From: Flaccisagitta enflata
Taxonomy: Eukaryota > Chaetognatha > Sagittoidea > Aphragmophora
Assembly (NCBI GenBank): GCA_965153355.1
Contig: OZ231126.1
Coordinates: 73,470,001 to 73,534,000, forward strand
Direction: 5' to 3'
DNA length: 64,000 nucleotides
Shown in pieces: positions 11,933 through 25,749 of this stretch. Each line of letters begins with the position of its first letter. Within the stretch, counting starts at the first letter, position 1. The notes below the pieces were generated by a model. That model searched no databases. It was given only the letters and a program-made list of their open reading frames with translations, and was not told the DNA's origin. The position numbers were made by a program, and so were the translations under genes.

Positions 11933-12765
11933 AGTCGAAGTCAGTCTTCGACTTTTTGACATATTCTAGAGAAAAAGGGTTTTCATTTTCTTATGGGAAA
12001 GTTGTGCATCTCATCCGGCTGATTGGGGCCTCCAATGAAATTTATAGGGTAAGTAAATTTGATAATTCTCTTTCATTTGGCACCAAGCAGAATTCTCTAC
12101 GTCAAATATTTTTCGCGCTACGATTTTTTAAAGATTTATTTACGAATATTCAAATTGATTTTTTTTCAATTTTTTATGATTTTATGTAGGATCAATAAAA
12201 AAGTGTATCTATATTCGTTTGAACATGCAAATACAAAAAAAAACATGTTTATGGGCATAGCTGCTCATCTCTTAGGGTGTTTTTGAGCAGTCTAGCTCAT
12301 TCAGCTCATTTAGCTCAATTTGCTCCGTCTTTTTTTCTGATTTCAAATTCAATAAATGAATAGATATTTTGTTACATGTTTAAGCAAGCAGATACAAAAA
12401 AACATGTCAGTGAGCTCAGTTGCTTATTTGCAAGGGTATTTTCATGTATTCTAGCTCACTTGGCTCATTTAGCTCAGTCTTTTTTTCTGATCTTTAATGG
12501 GATAATTACATAAATGCAAATACAAGAAAGCATGTCAGTGAGCATAGATGGTTGTGTGGTTGAGTGATTTTGAGCATTTTAGCTCATCTAGCTCATTTGG
12601 CTCAGTCCTATATTTCTCGGATTAACAGTGCAACCAATACATGCAAGTGCTTTTGATTTGATCTAACAAGTAGAAAGATTTGCAGTGACTGAAAACAAAA
12701 GCTTGGTGAAAAGTGACCAATGCTTACGACTTTTTTCCTCACGGCGACAGCCGCCATTACTGGTA
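11933..12765 (+). mobile_element. GGAAAAAAGTCG element, long copy
   Basis: The copy begins TCGGGAAAAAAGTCGAAG with the hairpin GTCGAAG-TCAG-TCTTCGAC and ends CTTACGACTTTTTTCC, then GCGACAGCCGCCATTACTGG. The sequence GGAAAAAAGTCG near the 5' end recurs inverted near the 3' end. The middle has repeated AGCTCATTTAGCTCA motifs. The long copy at 32061-32906 matches along its full length, in the same orientation. Confidence 0.75.
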
Positions 12766-12951
12766 CTTCCACTGCACTGGTTTCTTTAAAAGATGTATGG
12801 AAGTTCTGCCGCAGTTTCGAACGTCATTGATATGAAATAGCAAACTGTTTTGTCAGAATTGTTTGTTGATTGAAAAATTGTTTTACGTCATTTTGACCGA
12901 CAGCAAAGCATGTACAGTTTTTAATTTAGTTTATACTTTGATATAAATTGA

Positions 12952-13082
<131 letters not shown>

Positions 13083-13483
13083 ATCTCTACATGGAAGAAT
13101 TCATTTTGTATGAAAAAAGTAAGAAGGCATTTGTGACGAGAAAGACGCAAAAAAATGTATGAAGGAGACGAACAGATGAGCAAGTAGACACAGACCGATA
13201 CTGACAGAGACAAAAAGGACTGACAGAAGGGCAACCAAAGCGGCAGTCCCATTTTGTCCGCCGCATCCAGACGGGTGCGAGGGAGAATCTATGCACTGTG
13301 ATTGACCTGGAACATTGATCAAAATCTTCCTTCCATTGTCGTCCCCCAGCCATCACTCATTCCCCAGACTTTTTGCCTTTCTGTTTTACTTTCTGTTTTT
13401 TTTTTATGGTCTCTGTTGGTTTCTGTATCCACCATCTATTTCCTAGTTATTAGATATATTTCCATCTGCACTTATCAATCTCT

Positions 13484-13484
13484 G

Positions 13485-13566
<82 letters not shown>

Positions 13567-13671
13567 TATGTGAGTGTTTCTCTTGGGTTATATCAATTTG
13601 CCCATCTCTCTGTCTGCTTGCCTAGTCTTTCTCTTACTGTCTGTCCGTATGTCTGTCTCTCTGTCTCTGTT

Positions 13672-13704
<33 letters not shown>
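13484..13704. repeat. (GT)n and (CT)n microsatellites
   Basis: About 80 bp of GT (13484-13565), then CT-rich sequence ending in a CT run (13672-13704). Confidence 0.95.
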
Positions 13705-13707
<3 letters not shown>

Positions 13708-13883
13708 GTTGCCCTTGCCTCGGACGCCTAGGCGCCTTCAAACAATGGAGACAAATTCTTCTCTTTTCTTTCCCTCTTTCATGTTTTCCCCCTTATTGCT
13801 TTTCTCTTTATTCATTGTCCATTCTCTTTCTTCTCTCTCTCTCTCTCTCTCGTCGAGAAACTAGGCTTACCCCGGCACTCATT

Positions 13884-13885
<2 letters not shown>

Positions 13886-13951
<66 letters not shown>
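13886..13951. repeat. (GA)n microsatellite
   Basis: About 65 bp of GA repeats. Confidence 0.95.
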
Positions 13952-13953
<2 letters not shown>

Positions 13954-14104
13954 AATAAGAGAGCGATAGCAAGAAGGATGGGAGAGACAAAACATTTAGA
14001 TGGATTTCCCGGTAAGAAAGCCTCAGAAGGCCGCGCCCACATTCTACTGATGAATGTCAGGTCATTATCTTTTTTTTTTTTGGAAATTCTCAGCTGAGGA
14101 CGAC

Positions 14105-15075
14105 AGAGGCGGGGACGACGGGATGGCGGAGGCAGAAAAGGGGATAGTGGAGGCAGAGGTGGAAATGACGGAGGCAGAGGCGGGAATGACGGAGGCAGAA
14201 AAGGGGATAGTGGAGGCAGAGCCGCAGAATCAGTGATAGTAGAGGTAGAGACGGGGAAGGTGGAGGCAGAGGTGGCGGAGGCAGAGGCAGGAGCGGCCGA
14301 GGCAGAGCCGGAGAGGCAGGGAGGGCGGAGGCGGGGGCAGGAGCGGCGGAAGCAGAGCTGCAGAGGTAGGGAGGATGGAGGCAGAAGTAAGGAAAGCGAA
14401 GGCAGAGGCAGGGAAGGCGAAGGTAGAGGAAGGGATGGTGGAGGTAGAAATAGTCGCAAAAGCGTAAGATGGTCAGCGGCACCCATTGCCCCTATGTGAG
14501 TTTCTATGGGTATGTAATGGTGAGAGGGGCAGCGGCCCCAAAGGAGCGGATGACCTATGCTTAGTAAGTTTCAATACAGGGATTTTAAGCCTCGAGGCTC
14601 AAATCACAGATTTGAGCCTCGAGGCTGTGATTTGAGCCATGAGGCTGTGATTTGAGCCTCGAGGCTGTGATTTGAGTTGAGACTGGGACTTGAGCCTCGA
14701 GGCTGGATTAGAGGCTTTAGGCTGTGATTTGAACCTGAAGGCTGTGATTTGAGCCTCGAAGCTGGGATTTAGGCCTCAAGGCTGGGATTTGAGCCTCGAG
14801 GCTGGGATGTAAGCCTCGAGGCTGGTACTTGAGCCTCGAGACTGGGATTTGAGCCTCGGGGCAGGGATTTGAGCCTCAAGGCTGGAGGTGGATGTAGGGG
14901 GAGGAAAAAAAGAAGCAGAGGGAAAAATTTCTCCTATGTGTTAAAGCAGAGGTCATCGGCCCCTTTGGGGCCACTGCCCAAGAGGGATGGTGGAGGCAGA
15001 GGCAGAGGCGGGGAAGGTGGCATGGATGATCGAGGTAGAAGTGGTAGAGAAGAAAGGGAAGCGGCAGAAGGGTAG
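14105..15075. repeat. GGAGGCAGAGGC minisatellite split by an insertion
   Basis: An imperfect G-rich array (GGAGGCAGAGG and GGGATGGTGGAGG variants) occupies 14105-14448. The same kind of sequence resumes at 14983-15075. The intervening 14449-14982 is the TIR-minisatellite element, so the array was interrupted by that insertion. AGGGATGGTGGAGG occurs on both sides of the insertion. That could be a target duplication of 14 bp or more, or simply array units. Confidence 0.75.
14449..14982 (-). mobile_element. TIR-minisatellite element
   Basis: On the minus strand it starts TTGGGCAGTGGCCCC, contains an array of about 14 units of the type TTTGAGCCTCGAGGCTGGGA, then the inverse terminal block (AAGCATAGGTCATCCGCTCC type). 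It ends ACGCTTTTGCGACTATT. The two terminal blocks are inverted copies of each other and each holds a near-palindrome of the form GGCCCCAAAGGGGCC. No ORF. Five more copies lie at 36105-39109. Confidence 0.8.
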
Positions 15076-15835
15076 TAGCTGGAGACTCTCCAGTGGAAAG
15101 GCTGGATGAAGAGGAATCTTGTGCATCTTTTGATCTGGTTTTACTTGAAATTTCGTGCATGCAGTCTTGATATTCGCTTCGTACAACAAAGAATACATAC
15201 TGAGCTTGAAAATTGTCCAATTGTCTAACTTTTCGTCTAACCAAATGCGTTCCATTTTAGTTACGATTATGAATATGATTGAAATGTAAATCTTTCTAGC
15301 TCAAAGATTGGGTTGACTTCCGACCAGTATGTCGACAATTAGAAAATCTACATTTTGCACTTTACAATGGACAGTCGAAACCGACCACATTTGGTGTATT
15401 TACCTACAGTTTCATTCGGTTCGAGCAGAGAAGGAGGTCAGCAGGAGGTGAGCGTTTCGTCACGATGTGTCGGTATTACAGACTCAGCCACGATCCCAGT
15501 CACAAAAAACCTTCGTAATTCTTTTTAATTTTTTTTTCTTCGACGCACTGGACCAACGGCTGACCAACTGACGGACAGACAAATCGTCAGAGCGATAAAA
15601 CTGGCCTGCAATAAAACGTCAATTTGGATGCAAAGTTTTGCGCGCTCTCTCTCTCTCTCTCTGCCATAACAACAACAGCTCAACTCCTCTTCTCGCGTCT
15701 AAAAGAGACAGGCAGTACTTGAGGTTCGTCATAAACGCGCCGATGAACGAGGTTTGTGCCCTTCCCACTGCCCTCTTGCTCTCCTTACGAGCACTGGCCT
15801 CCGGGAGTATCGCTTCGAGATGATTGCGGCCGCCG
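15076..15835. other. Gene-free interval, nothing recognised
   Basis: Ordinary sequence with a (CT)9 run near 15640-15662. No ORF with a recognisable domain and no repeat structure detected. Confidence 0.5.
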
Positions 15836-16250
15836 TTGGTGGTGAGGGTGGTACTGTTGTTGGTGGTTAATGTTGTAAATGGAGAGATAGGTGGCGGTGA
15901 GGGTGGTACTGTTGTTGGTGGCTTATGTTGTAAATAGAGAGATAGGTGGCGGTGAGGGTGGTACTGTTGTTGGTGGCTTATGTTGTAAATAGAGAGATAG
16001 GTGGCGGTGAGGGTGGTACTGTTGTTGGTGATTAGTTGGGGACATGGCGGGATGGGTGCTGATGGGAAAGTAGATGTTGGTGTTTTATATTGGACATGGA
16101 GAGATGGATGGTGATGCGGTTAGTTCTGTTGTTGTTGGTTAATGTTGTACACGGAGAGATAGGTGGCCGTGTTGGTGGTACTGTTGTTGTTGGTTAGTGT
16201 TGTACATGGAGAGATAGGTGGCCGTGTTGGTGGTACTGGCGTTGGTGGTT
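15836..16250. repeat. Tandem repeat with a unit of about 58 bp
   Basis: Units contain GGTGGTACTGTTGTTGGTGG, TTAATGTTGTAAAT and GGAGAGATAGGTGGCGGTGA. The three units between about 15880 and 16035 are nearly identical and those after 16040 are degenerate. A decayed unit recurs near 16590-16630. Confidence 0.85.
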
Positions 16251-16302
16251 GGTTGGGATAAAGGCATTGAGTTTACTAAGCTAAATCAGTTGCTCACCTA
16301 CC

Positions 16303-16482
16303 TACAGTAGAACCCCGCTCTAACGGACCCACTTCTTATGGAATTCCGCCTACAACAAACAACAATTTTTGGTCCCTTGAATTAGTTTTCTTATATTTCT
16401 TATATTGTCTATAACAGAATTCCACGTATAACAGATAAAATTTATTGTTCCCTGAAATCCGTTAGAGCGGGGTTCAACTGTA
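16303..16482. mobile_element. pogo-like MITE (CAGTAGAACCCCGCTCTAACG)
   Basis: TA-flanked, 176 bp, with ends CAGTAGAACCCCGCTCTAA and TTAGAGCGGGGTTCAACTG. Same family as 6465-6641. Confidence 0.85.
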
Positions 16483-16854
16483 TATAAATATCTCACGTTT
16501 CAACTAGACATAAATATGAGGACATAAAGCTCATTGGGTCACATATCAGAGCTTGCTGTCCCAACAATCTTTGCTCTGATACGCCCCTGGATGGTACTGT
16601 CGTTGGTGGTTCATGTTGGACATGGAGAGATGCGCGGTTGTGAGGGCGTAGCTGGTAGTAGTTGAGGACATCACGGGATGGTTAACGTGGCGCTGTTGGA
16701 CCAACAGTGTGTGCATGGTGTAGGTGACATGGCAGAATGGGTGGTGTTGATGGGAGTGACAATGGAATGCGGCGATAGCGGCTGAGAGCAGTGGCAATGG
16801 TCGCTTTTTGATGAGAACAAGGAAGCAGTTGTGGTTTGGCAGCAATGGATGATG

Positions 16855-16920
16855 ACATGACATGACATGACATGGATGATGACATGACATGGATGATGAC
16901 ATGACATGACATGACATGAA
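16855..16920. repeat. (ATGAC)n microsatellite with GGATG interruptions
   Basis: ATGACATGACATGAC blocks alternate with GGATGATG. A purer (ATGAC)n run is at 43455-43488. Confidence 0.85.
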
Positions 16921-17120
16921 TGATGACATGAGGCGGTAAATGTTAATGCTGACTATGATTAGATTATTGGAGATTGCCAATAATTCAATCTTATCTCATC
17001 AATATTGAATTTAGACTTTCATTGAGGGGCCATGAGTTAAGGCAAATACAGCGGCCAAAAATGAAAAAGTTTACTGAGAATTGATATCGAACTTACTTGG
17101 ATGGTGACGCTGGAAGATTC

Positions 17121-17290
17121 TTTTTAGCTGCGACTCAATGACCCGCTATGTCGGTCGGTTGGTCCGTTCGTTGGTCGGTCGGTCCGTCCGTCCGCGTTAG
17201 ATTTTTTTTGCGTCTACGGGCGGTTTTTGCGTTACAGCTCCTGCCCAATTGCTTAAAAAGCCTTTTTCATAACTGCCCCGCCTTGTTACC
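17121..17290 (+). mobile_element. Hairpin/TCCG element, decayed
   Basis: TTTTTAGCTGCGACTCAATG is followed by TATGTCGGTCGGTTGG, a long TCGG/TCCG tract, and further on GCTCCTGCCCAATTGC and GCCCCGCCTTGTT. The order of parts fits the family, but the hairpin and third arm are no longer paired. Confidence 0.45.
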
Positions 17291-17313
17291 AAAGTGTGTT
17301 TAATTAAAAAGTA

Positions 17314-17658
17314 ACTAGTATTTCTTGTAATAAGCGCCCCGGGCGCTTTTGAAATTTAGATAAAACCTTGCTATTTTGAACCTGCAATTAGCGCCTTGTA
17401 TTCACTTATGCCTAAACATTGTTTTATAGAATTTACACTTTTTGACAATTTTTTTTACAATTCAATCCAAAAAAATCACTAAAAAAGAACATTTTGTTGT
17501 ATTGCATTGTATTCTCATATGGTTTTTGCTAAAAAACCTAATCATCTATGAATCTTCTATGATTTTTTTCAAATAATCACCCTCATTATCAGCAAATTCT
17601 TTCATGAAAAAGGGGGGGCGCTAATTAGAGGGGGGTGATAAATGCAAGAAATACGGTA
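17314..17658. mobile_element. MITE with GTATTTCTTG..AATAAGCGCCCC ends
   Basis: The left end reads AGTATTTCTTGTAATAAGCG and the right end is the inverse of TACCGTATTTCTTGCATTTA, followed inward by GCGCCCC-type sequence at both ends. Termini are imperfect and the exact target duplication is unclear, so the superfamily is left open. Confidence 0.55.
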
Positions 17659-17673
17659 TTTTTGTTTTCTTTT

Positions 17674-18089
17674 TACTACGCGAATTAAAAAAAAAGACGC
17701 ACCTTTTTATTTGCTGATAAAACTGACTTAAAAAGTATCAAAAAAATTTTACAGAGAGAATGATTTTGAAGATTTTTAAATTATCTTTCATTCTAGACCA
17801 ATCCCAGATCTGTATCTTCAACAGTTTAGGAGCTAGAGCTCTTTAAAGTGAGACACTATTTTGCTGAATTGCATTTTTTTCAAAGGGACTGCAAAAACAA
17901 ATTTAGCAACATTTTTACTCAAACTAATGCCATTTCCAAACGAAAAAAGATAGAGATTCCAGATTGGCGCCAAATAAAAGAGTTTTTCAAGGGCTTCAAA
18001 ATGGTCTAAGATTTTAGTTAGTTTTTTTCGATTTTCAATGGCGCAATCAACCATTCAAAAGTGCGTCTTTTTTTTTAATTCGTATAGTA
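17674..18089. mobile_element. Tc1/mariner-type MITE, CTACGCGAATT ends
   Basis: The left end is CTACGCGAATT followed by A9 and GACGCAC. The right end is the inverse of CTATACGAATT followed by A9 and GACGCAC. TA flanks lie at 17674-17675 and 18088-18089. It is 412 bp, without coding capacity. Confidence 0.85.
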
Positions 18090-18358
18090 TCGGAGGATAA
18101 AGGCGGATGTGTTGACTGCGTCTGGTAACTCCGGTGGAATGGGTGGTTATTCAGAGTGGATGAAGACCGTGGTAGGGTAAGCGGGTTCGGCATTGGGGCG
18201 GCAGAGACATGATATGTTTTTACAAAGCGGTAACAAATCGCGGAAGCCCAATGAGCCCATTTGTTTTATTGCGGCGGCGCCCAGCCCGTGGTCCCGCTTG
18301 TTTTATTTTCCTTTTTTCTGGGTCGAACGCTAACGCACACGTTACGGAGTGCCACGGT

Positions 18359-19101
<743 letters not shown>

Positions 19102-19221
19102 ATGAATGTGACGGGTCACCGTCGGCGATGATCTCTGGTTAAAAACATTAAACTTGAACCCCACATTTATTGGACACACCGTCCTCAGACTTCCTTTACG
19201 GTTTCTCTCTGTGTCTTTCTT

Positions 19222-19225
19222 TCCT

Positions 19226-19307
<82 letters not shown>

Positions 19308-19315
19308 TCCTTCTT
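19222..19315. repeat. (CTTT)n microsatellite
   Basis: About 90 bp of CTTT units. A T/C-rich tail continues to about 19540. Confidence 0.9.
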
Positions 19316-19611
19316 TCTTTTTTCTTGTGTTTCTCTTTTCATCTGATTGTCCTTATTTCTCTCTGTCCTTTCTTCGTCCTTTCTGCGTTAGCTCCATTCT
19401 GTTTGTCCCTCAATCTCATTGCCCTTCCGTCTGTTAGTCCTTATGTCTATCTGTCTTTCCGTCTGTTAGTCCTTACGTCTATCAGTCTTCCCATTTGTTT
19501 TTCCTCCTCAGATTCATCGGCTTTTCTCCTCTTCTTTCTCTAAAGGAGGCAGCCAAGTATGAATGGAGAGAGAGAGGAAGTTCAAAGGCGTTATGACGAT
19601 GGAGAGTCTCT

Positions 19612-19879
19612 GAGCGTGTTTCTAGTGAAGACAACAAACATGGTCATTCCCGTCAATCGCGTTTACAGCGTGAACAACTGAACATGTATATATGAGTTTT
19701 AACTGTAAAGCGAGGAAATGAGCCAAGTGATTGATTGCCATTGAAGGGAGCGAGCATTGCTAGGAAGGATAGCGAGCGTAGCTAGAGCAGCGCGCTTCAG
19801 GGCCAATAAGCGAGCTTATGAACAAAGCGAGCAAACGAGTGGCCCGTAAACGCGGTTTACTTAGACTAGAAACGCACCC
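19612..19879. mobile_element. Candidate MITE with inverted GCGTTTCTAGT ends
   Basis: The left side reads GAGCGTGTTTCTAGTGAAG with CGCGTTTACAG further in. The right side is the inverse of GGTGCGTTTCTAGTCTAAG with CGCGTTTACGG further in. The target duplication is not clear, so boundaries and superfamily are tentative. Confidence 0.5.
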
Positions 19880-20212
19880 TCTCTACTCAAGGCAAATGAG
19901 AACAAATCCACTTACAACTGGGGAAGGATACAAGCAGCGAGACGAGATTGACATTAGATAAACATGTACATTTCACTAAATTGATCGTTTAGATTATGAG
20001 AAAGACACACACAAAGGCACTAATCAAAACGTAAATATTTTGTTCCATAGCGACAGATTACATTTCGATTTGATTCTGCGTCTTAAGCGATGTAAAGATA
20101 GACGCCGGCACAAGAATTAGAAGAGCGAAGTAACTTAATAAGTTAAGTGTAATACTTTAATTGTCAATGACAAATTCAAAAAATCGATAAAGAGCAAGGG
20201 TAGGAGCATTGT

Positions 20213-21066
<854 letters not shown>

Positions 21067-21091
21067 AAAGAGAGAAAGAAAGAAAGAAAAA

Positions 21092-21139
<48 letters not shown>

Positions 21140-21140
21140 G

Positions 21141-21183
<43 letters not shown>

Positions 21184-21185
21184 GA
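21067..21185. repeat. (GAAA)n microsatellite
   Basis: About 115 bp of AAAG units. Confidence 0.95.
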
Positions 21186-21314
21186 AAACGGAGATGAGAT
21201 ATTGTGCAGGGAAGCAAGGGGCTCTCTGGACCATTACAGTTGACAAATAGGGGTTGGCGAGGCGGAACGACTCATAAGGCCAGAAGGCACTCGATTTGGG
21301 CGGACTCTCAATAC

Positions 21315-21441
21315 CGCGATTCCGACCGACCAACCGACCGACCGACCGATAGACCGACTGACACAGGCATACTTCCAATGACCGCAAATGAGGGTTGCTT
21401 GAGCAATATATTTGTCCGATATTTGTCTGTCTAACTGGCTC

Positions 21442-21485
<44 letters not shown>

Positions 21486-21487
21486 CA
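21315..21487. repeat. (GACC)n-type run and (GTCT)n microsatellite
   Basis: An ACCGACCGACCGA run near 21325-21360 resembles the tetranucleotide tract of the hairpin/TCCG family but has no hairpin or third arm nearby. It is followed by (GTCT)12 at about 21436-21485. Confidence 0.8.
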
Positions 21488-21771
21488 ACTCGAATGTGTT
21501 TCTCTCCCTCTATTACACCCACTCTCTCTATTACACCCTCTCTCTCTATTTCACCTTAAAAGTCTTAATATCTTTGTTTACACATCTATCTGTGCGTCTA
21601 TCTGTATCCGTCTCTCTGTCTGTCTCCATTCTTCAAATTCTCTCTTTCTATGTTTTTCTCCCACATATACATGACCGAAAAAGAAAGAGGAATGGTGCAT
21701 TTTGTTTTCTATTACGTCGAGACCATCGGAGCGTGGGTCGCGAGGGAGACGTTTTTCTGTCGGATCTTCTT

Positions 21772-21990
<219 letters not shown>

Positions 21991-22326
21991 CTCCTTCTTG
22001 TGTGGAGCGTGGGTGCGAGGGAGACGTTCTTTCTCTCGGATCTTCCTCTTGTTCTTCTTCTCGCTCTTATTATTCTTCTTGCTCTTTCGTCTTGTCTTTT
22101 CTTGCTTTTGTTCTTGTTCTTGTTCTTCTTTATCTCATACCTCGTCCTCTTCTTTTCCCCCATTTCCACTCTTGTTCTTTTACTTGTTCTTGTTCCTGTT
22201 CTTATTCTTGTTCCTCTTCTTCTCAAACCTTGTCATCTTTTTTTTCTCCACTTCCACATCCTTCATCTTATTTCTTTCATTTACTGATACTTTTTCTTCT
22301 TCTTCTTCTACTTCTTCTTCTTTTTC

Positions 22327-22358
<32 letters not shown>

Positions 22359-22628
22359 TTTTTCGTCTTCTTCTTCTTCTTCTTCTTCTTCTTTTCCTTC
22401 TCCTTTGTTTCCTCCTTATGGAGGTCGTGGCCTCTGACCTCTACGCCCAACTTTCGACTAGGCAACATTTCTTATTTCCTCTTATTTCTTTTGAGAGCGC
22501 CTTTGTGGATTGGTTCCATCTTGGAATCATCTTTTGTTGGCATGGCATCAGTCGCTTCGGTCGACGTTGTTCTCTCGCGCGTCCAGGTGAATTTCATTCA
22601 TCTATATATGTACTATTTTCTATAGAAA

Positions 22629-22677
22629 TTGTTGTTGTTGTTGTTGTTATTGTTGTTGTTGTTGTTGCTGTTGTTGC

Positions 22678-22765
<88 letters not shown>

Positions 22766-22766
22766 G
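22629..22766. repeat. (GTT)n microsatellite
   Basis: About 138 bp of GTT with a few GCT/ATT units. Confidence 0.95.
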
Positions 22767-22799
22767 CACTGGGCGATTCGTTTTTTAACGCGCCATTTC

Positions 22800-23340
22800 T
22801 CTCATTGTTGTAAGAAAAACGATATTTCTTTTCTTTTCAAAAGTATTGCTCTTTGTGTCTAGATCAACCTTTTATATAAGAAATGATCACGTTCTTTTGC
22901 ACGTTTCCACTCATTCGTCATTGGTCAATTCGTCCGTCTGTTGGTTGACTGGTCACGCGGTTCATCCTAGCTAGAATTACGATATTTTGGCGTCAAAATT
23001 CCCGTCCACTAAGGCACTAACACGTGTCTGATTATGCTGAATATTGTCATTTTGATACAGTCAGCATGTTTGAATCTCTCACATTATTGTAACTTGCCAG
23101 TTCGCTGGCTGATTGTTGCTCGGTCCGTCCATGACAGGTGTCATACAGCGTTCCCCCTAGGGCTACGCTTAATTGATTCATGACAGTATAAAAGAGTTTA
23201 AAATAACTGAAAATGAGACAAGCAAGCTGAGGCACGCGAACGCAAGAAAGCAAGCAAGTTAAGGCGGGGTATATATTTTCCCCCGGAACCCAACTATTTG
23301 CGCGTGGATAGGACAAAGTGGCTTCCTTTATGATGTGATG
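22800..23340. other. Gene-free interval, nothing recognised
   Basis: Ordinary sequence without repeats. The 89-residue minus-strand frame at 23047-23316 shows no motif. Confidence 0.45.
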
Positions 23341-23442
23341 TCATTGGCATTCAAAGAGGTGGTTGTTTTCATGACGCGAGATTGGCAAGGAAAAAACACA
23401 AGGAAAAAAGTTCTTTAAATGGTTCTGTTACTTGTCCTCGTC

Positions 23443-23473
<31 letters not shown>

Positions 23474-23722
23474 TTCTGTCTGTCTGTCTGTCGGTCTGTC
23501 TGTCTGTCTGTCATTGGCATTCAAAGAGGTACAGTGGGACCCCGTCTCATCGGTCCCTTTATCTCAGGTTCACCTTTATAGAGAGGTAAAATAACATTAG
23601 AACCTGTCATTTGGGACCTTAAGATGTTGACCTTTATTGATGGGGAACTTTTAAAAGCGAGTATGTTATTGCGGGGTCCCACTGTAGTTGTTTTCATGAC
23701 GCGAGATTGGCAAGGAAAAAAC
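23341..23722. repeat. Tandem duplication of about 170 bp holding a MITE in one copy
   Basis: TCATTGGCATTCAAAGAGG is followed by GTTGTTTTCATGACGCGAG, ATTGGCAAGG and related sequence at 23341-23397. The same sequence recurs at 23511-23529 plus 23687-23722, there interrupted by the TA-flanked MITE. A (GTCT)n tract lies between the copies. The first copy is therefore a paralogous empty site (TG where the filled copy has TA). Confidence 0.85.
23530..23686. mobile_element. pogo-like MITE (CAGTGGGACCCCG)
   Basis: The ends CAGTGGGACCCCG and CGGGGTCCCACTG are flanked by TA, with 153 bp between the duplications. It differs in sequence from the 6465 family but has the same plan. Confidence 0.88.
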
Positions 23723-23757
23723 GTTCTTCAAGTGGTTATGGTTACGGTTGGTCTGTG

Positions 23758-23801
<44 letters not shown>

Positions 23802-24137
23802 GTGCTAGCGGTGCTTTTTATATGCATTAAAAAAGAGCAAAAGACGAAGGGGAAAAAAAAGTTGCCACTTTGAGGTGACACACGCGCAGAGTACCAACAC
23901 ACCGTGGAAAACAATAAGCGTACAAATGTCCTCTAATACGTCTCCCATATGCACAAATGTCCCCTTATCCGTTTCCCATATGCGCCCATGAACAGGAACA
24001 CAAAATTGGTGGCTGAGATGCTTACAAAGAACGACTCGCAGCAGCGCGCTGTTTTAATGGTTAGCACCAAAACATGGAGGATGAAAAAGTTTGACAGAAT
24101 CCGCTGTAATGATGGAACAATGGTAGAAGTATTGACC

Positions 24138-24989
<852 letters not shown>

Positions 24990-25037
24990 GCGTGAATATA
25001 ATGAGGAGAGAGAAGGAACTGAAAAAAAAACAAAAAC

Positions 25038-25082
25038 AATTTTACGATTTTTTTCCGGTGGGCGAGAGCTGCCTTTACTGGT
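25038..25082 (+). repeat. Possible remnant of the GGAAAAAAGTCG element 3' end
   Basis: TTTTACGATTTTTTTCC, then GGGCGAGAGCTGCCTTTACT and GGTA, resembles the family's 3' end (ACGACTTTTTTCC ... GCGACAGCCGCCATTACTGG) with several changes. Confidence 0.35.
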
Positions 25083-25083
25083 A

Positions 25084-25138
<55 letters not shown>

Positions 25139-25139
25139 C

Positions 25140-25218
<79 letters not shown>
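25083..25218. repeat. (GAT)n microsatellite
   Basis: About 135 bp of ATG/GAT units with one GACGAT interruption. Confidence 0.95.
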
Positions 25219-25220
<2 letters not shown>

Positions 25221-25278
25221 AGAAATTACGGTCAAATGACAGAGAAGGAAAATTGATCCTTTCAAAAATTGCTCAACA

Positions 25279-25725
25279 ATGAAGGTGACAACTTCAAAGA
25301 AAACATCGAAGAAACTGTTACTATTTCAGCCGATAAAGAAGGTGAAACCGAAGCTTTGCGAACAACAGGTGATAGGAGAGGGGGATGACGACGACGACGA
25401 CGACAATGACGTTAATGACGAAAACAACGACGACGACGACGACGACGATGACGATGACGACGAAGCGAAAAAGGCCTCACATCGAGGACGGTGTGAATTT
25501 TGCATGCATAAATCGTCACTTCCCGAATGGATCAGATACTCGCATACCGGAAGGTGCAACCAAGTTGACAGTCTTGAAGCAGCTGCGGAAGTGGCAGCAG
25601 CAACAACAGCGGCAAGAATACCAGCATTCAGCAGTAGCAGCGGCAACAGCGATTACAGCATCAGCGGCGGTTACTGCAACAGCAGCAACAGAAGGGGTAA
25701 CAGAACAAAAATTATCAAAGAATAA
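25279..25725 (+). CDS. Hypothetical ORF with Asp-rich stretch and Cys/His cluster
   Basis: An open frame of 148 residues. It has a Lys-rich start, an Asp/Asn-rich run at about residues 35-62, then GRCEFCMHKSS and YSHTGRCNQ at about residues 70-95, then an Ala/Ser-rich tail. CxxC followed by HxxxC has the spacing style of a small zinc-binding motif, but I cannot assign it to a family. The frame is embedded in trinucleotide-rich DNA, and other frames here stay open too. It may be no more than a repeat artefact. No splice sites were deduced. Confidence 0.2.
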   Translation: MKVTTSKKTSKKLLLFQPIKKVKPKLCEQQVIGEGDDDDDDDNDVNDENNDDDDDDDDDDDEAKKASHRGRCEFCMHKSSLPEWIRYSHTGRCNQVDSLEAAAEVAAATTAARIPAFSSSSGNSDYSISGGYCNSSNRRGNRTKIIKE

Positions 25726-25749
25726 CAAAGAAATAACAAAGAAATAGTA

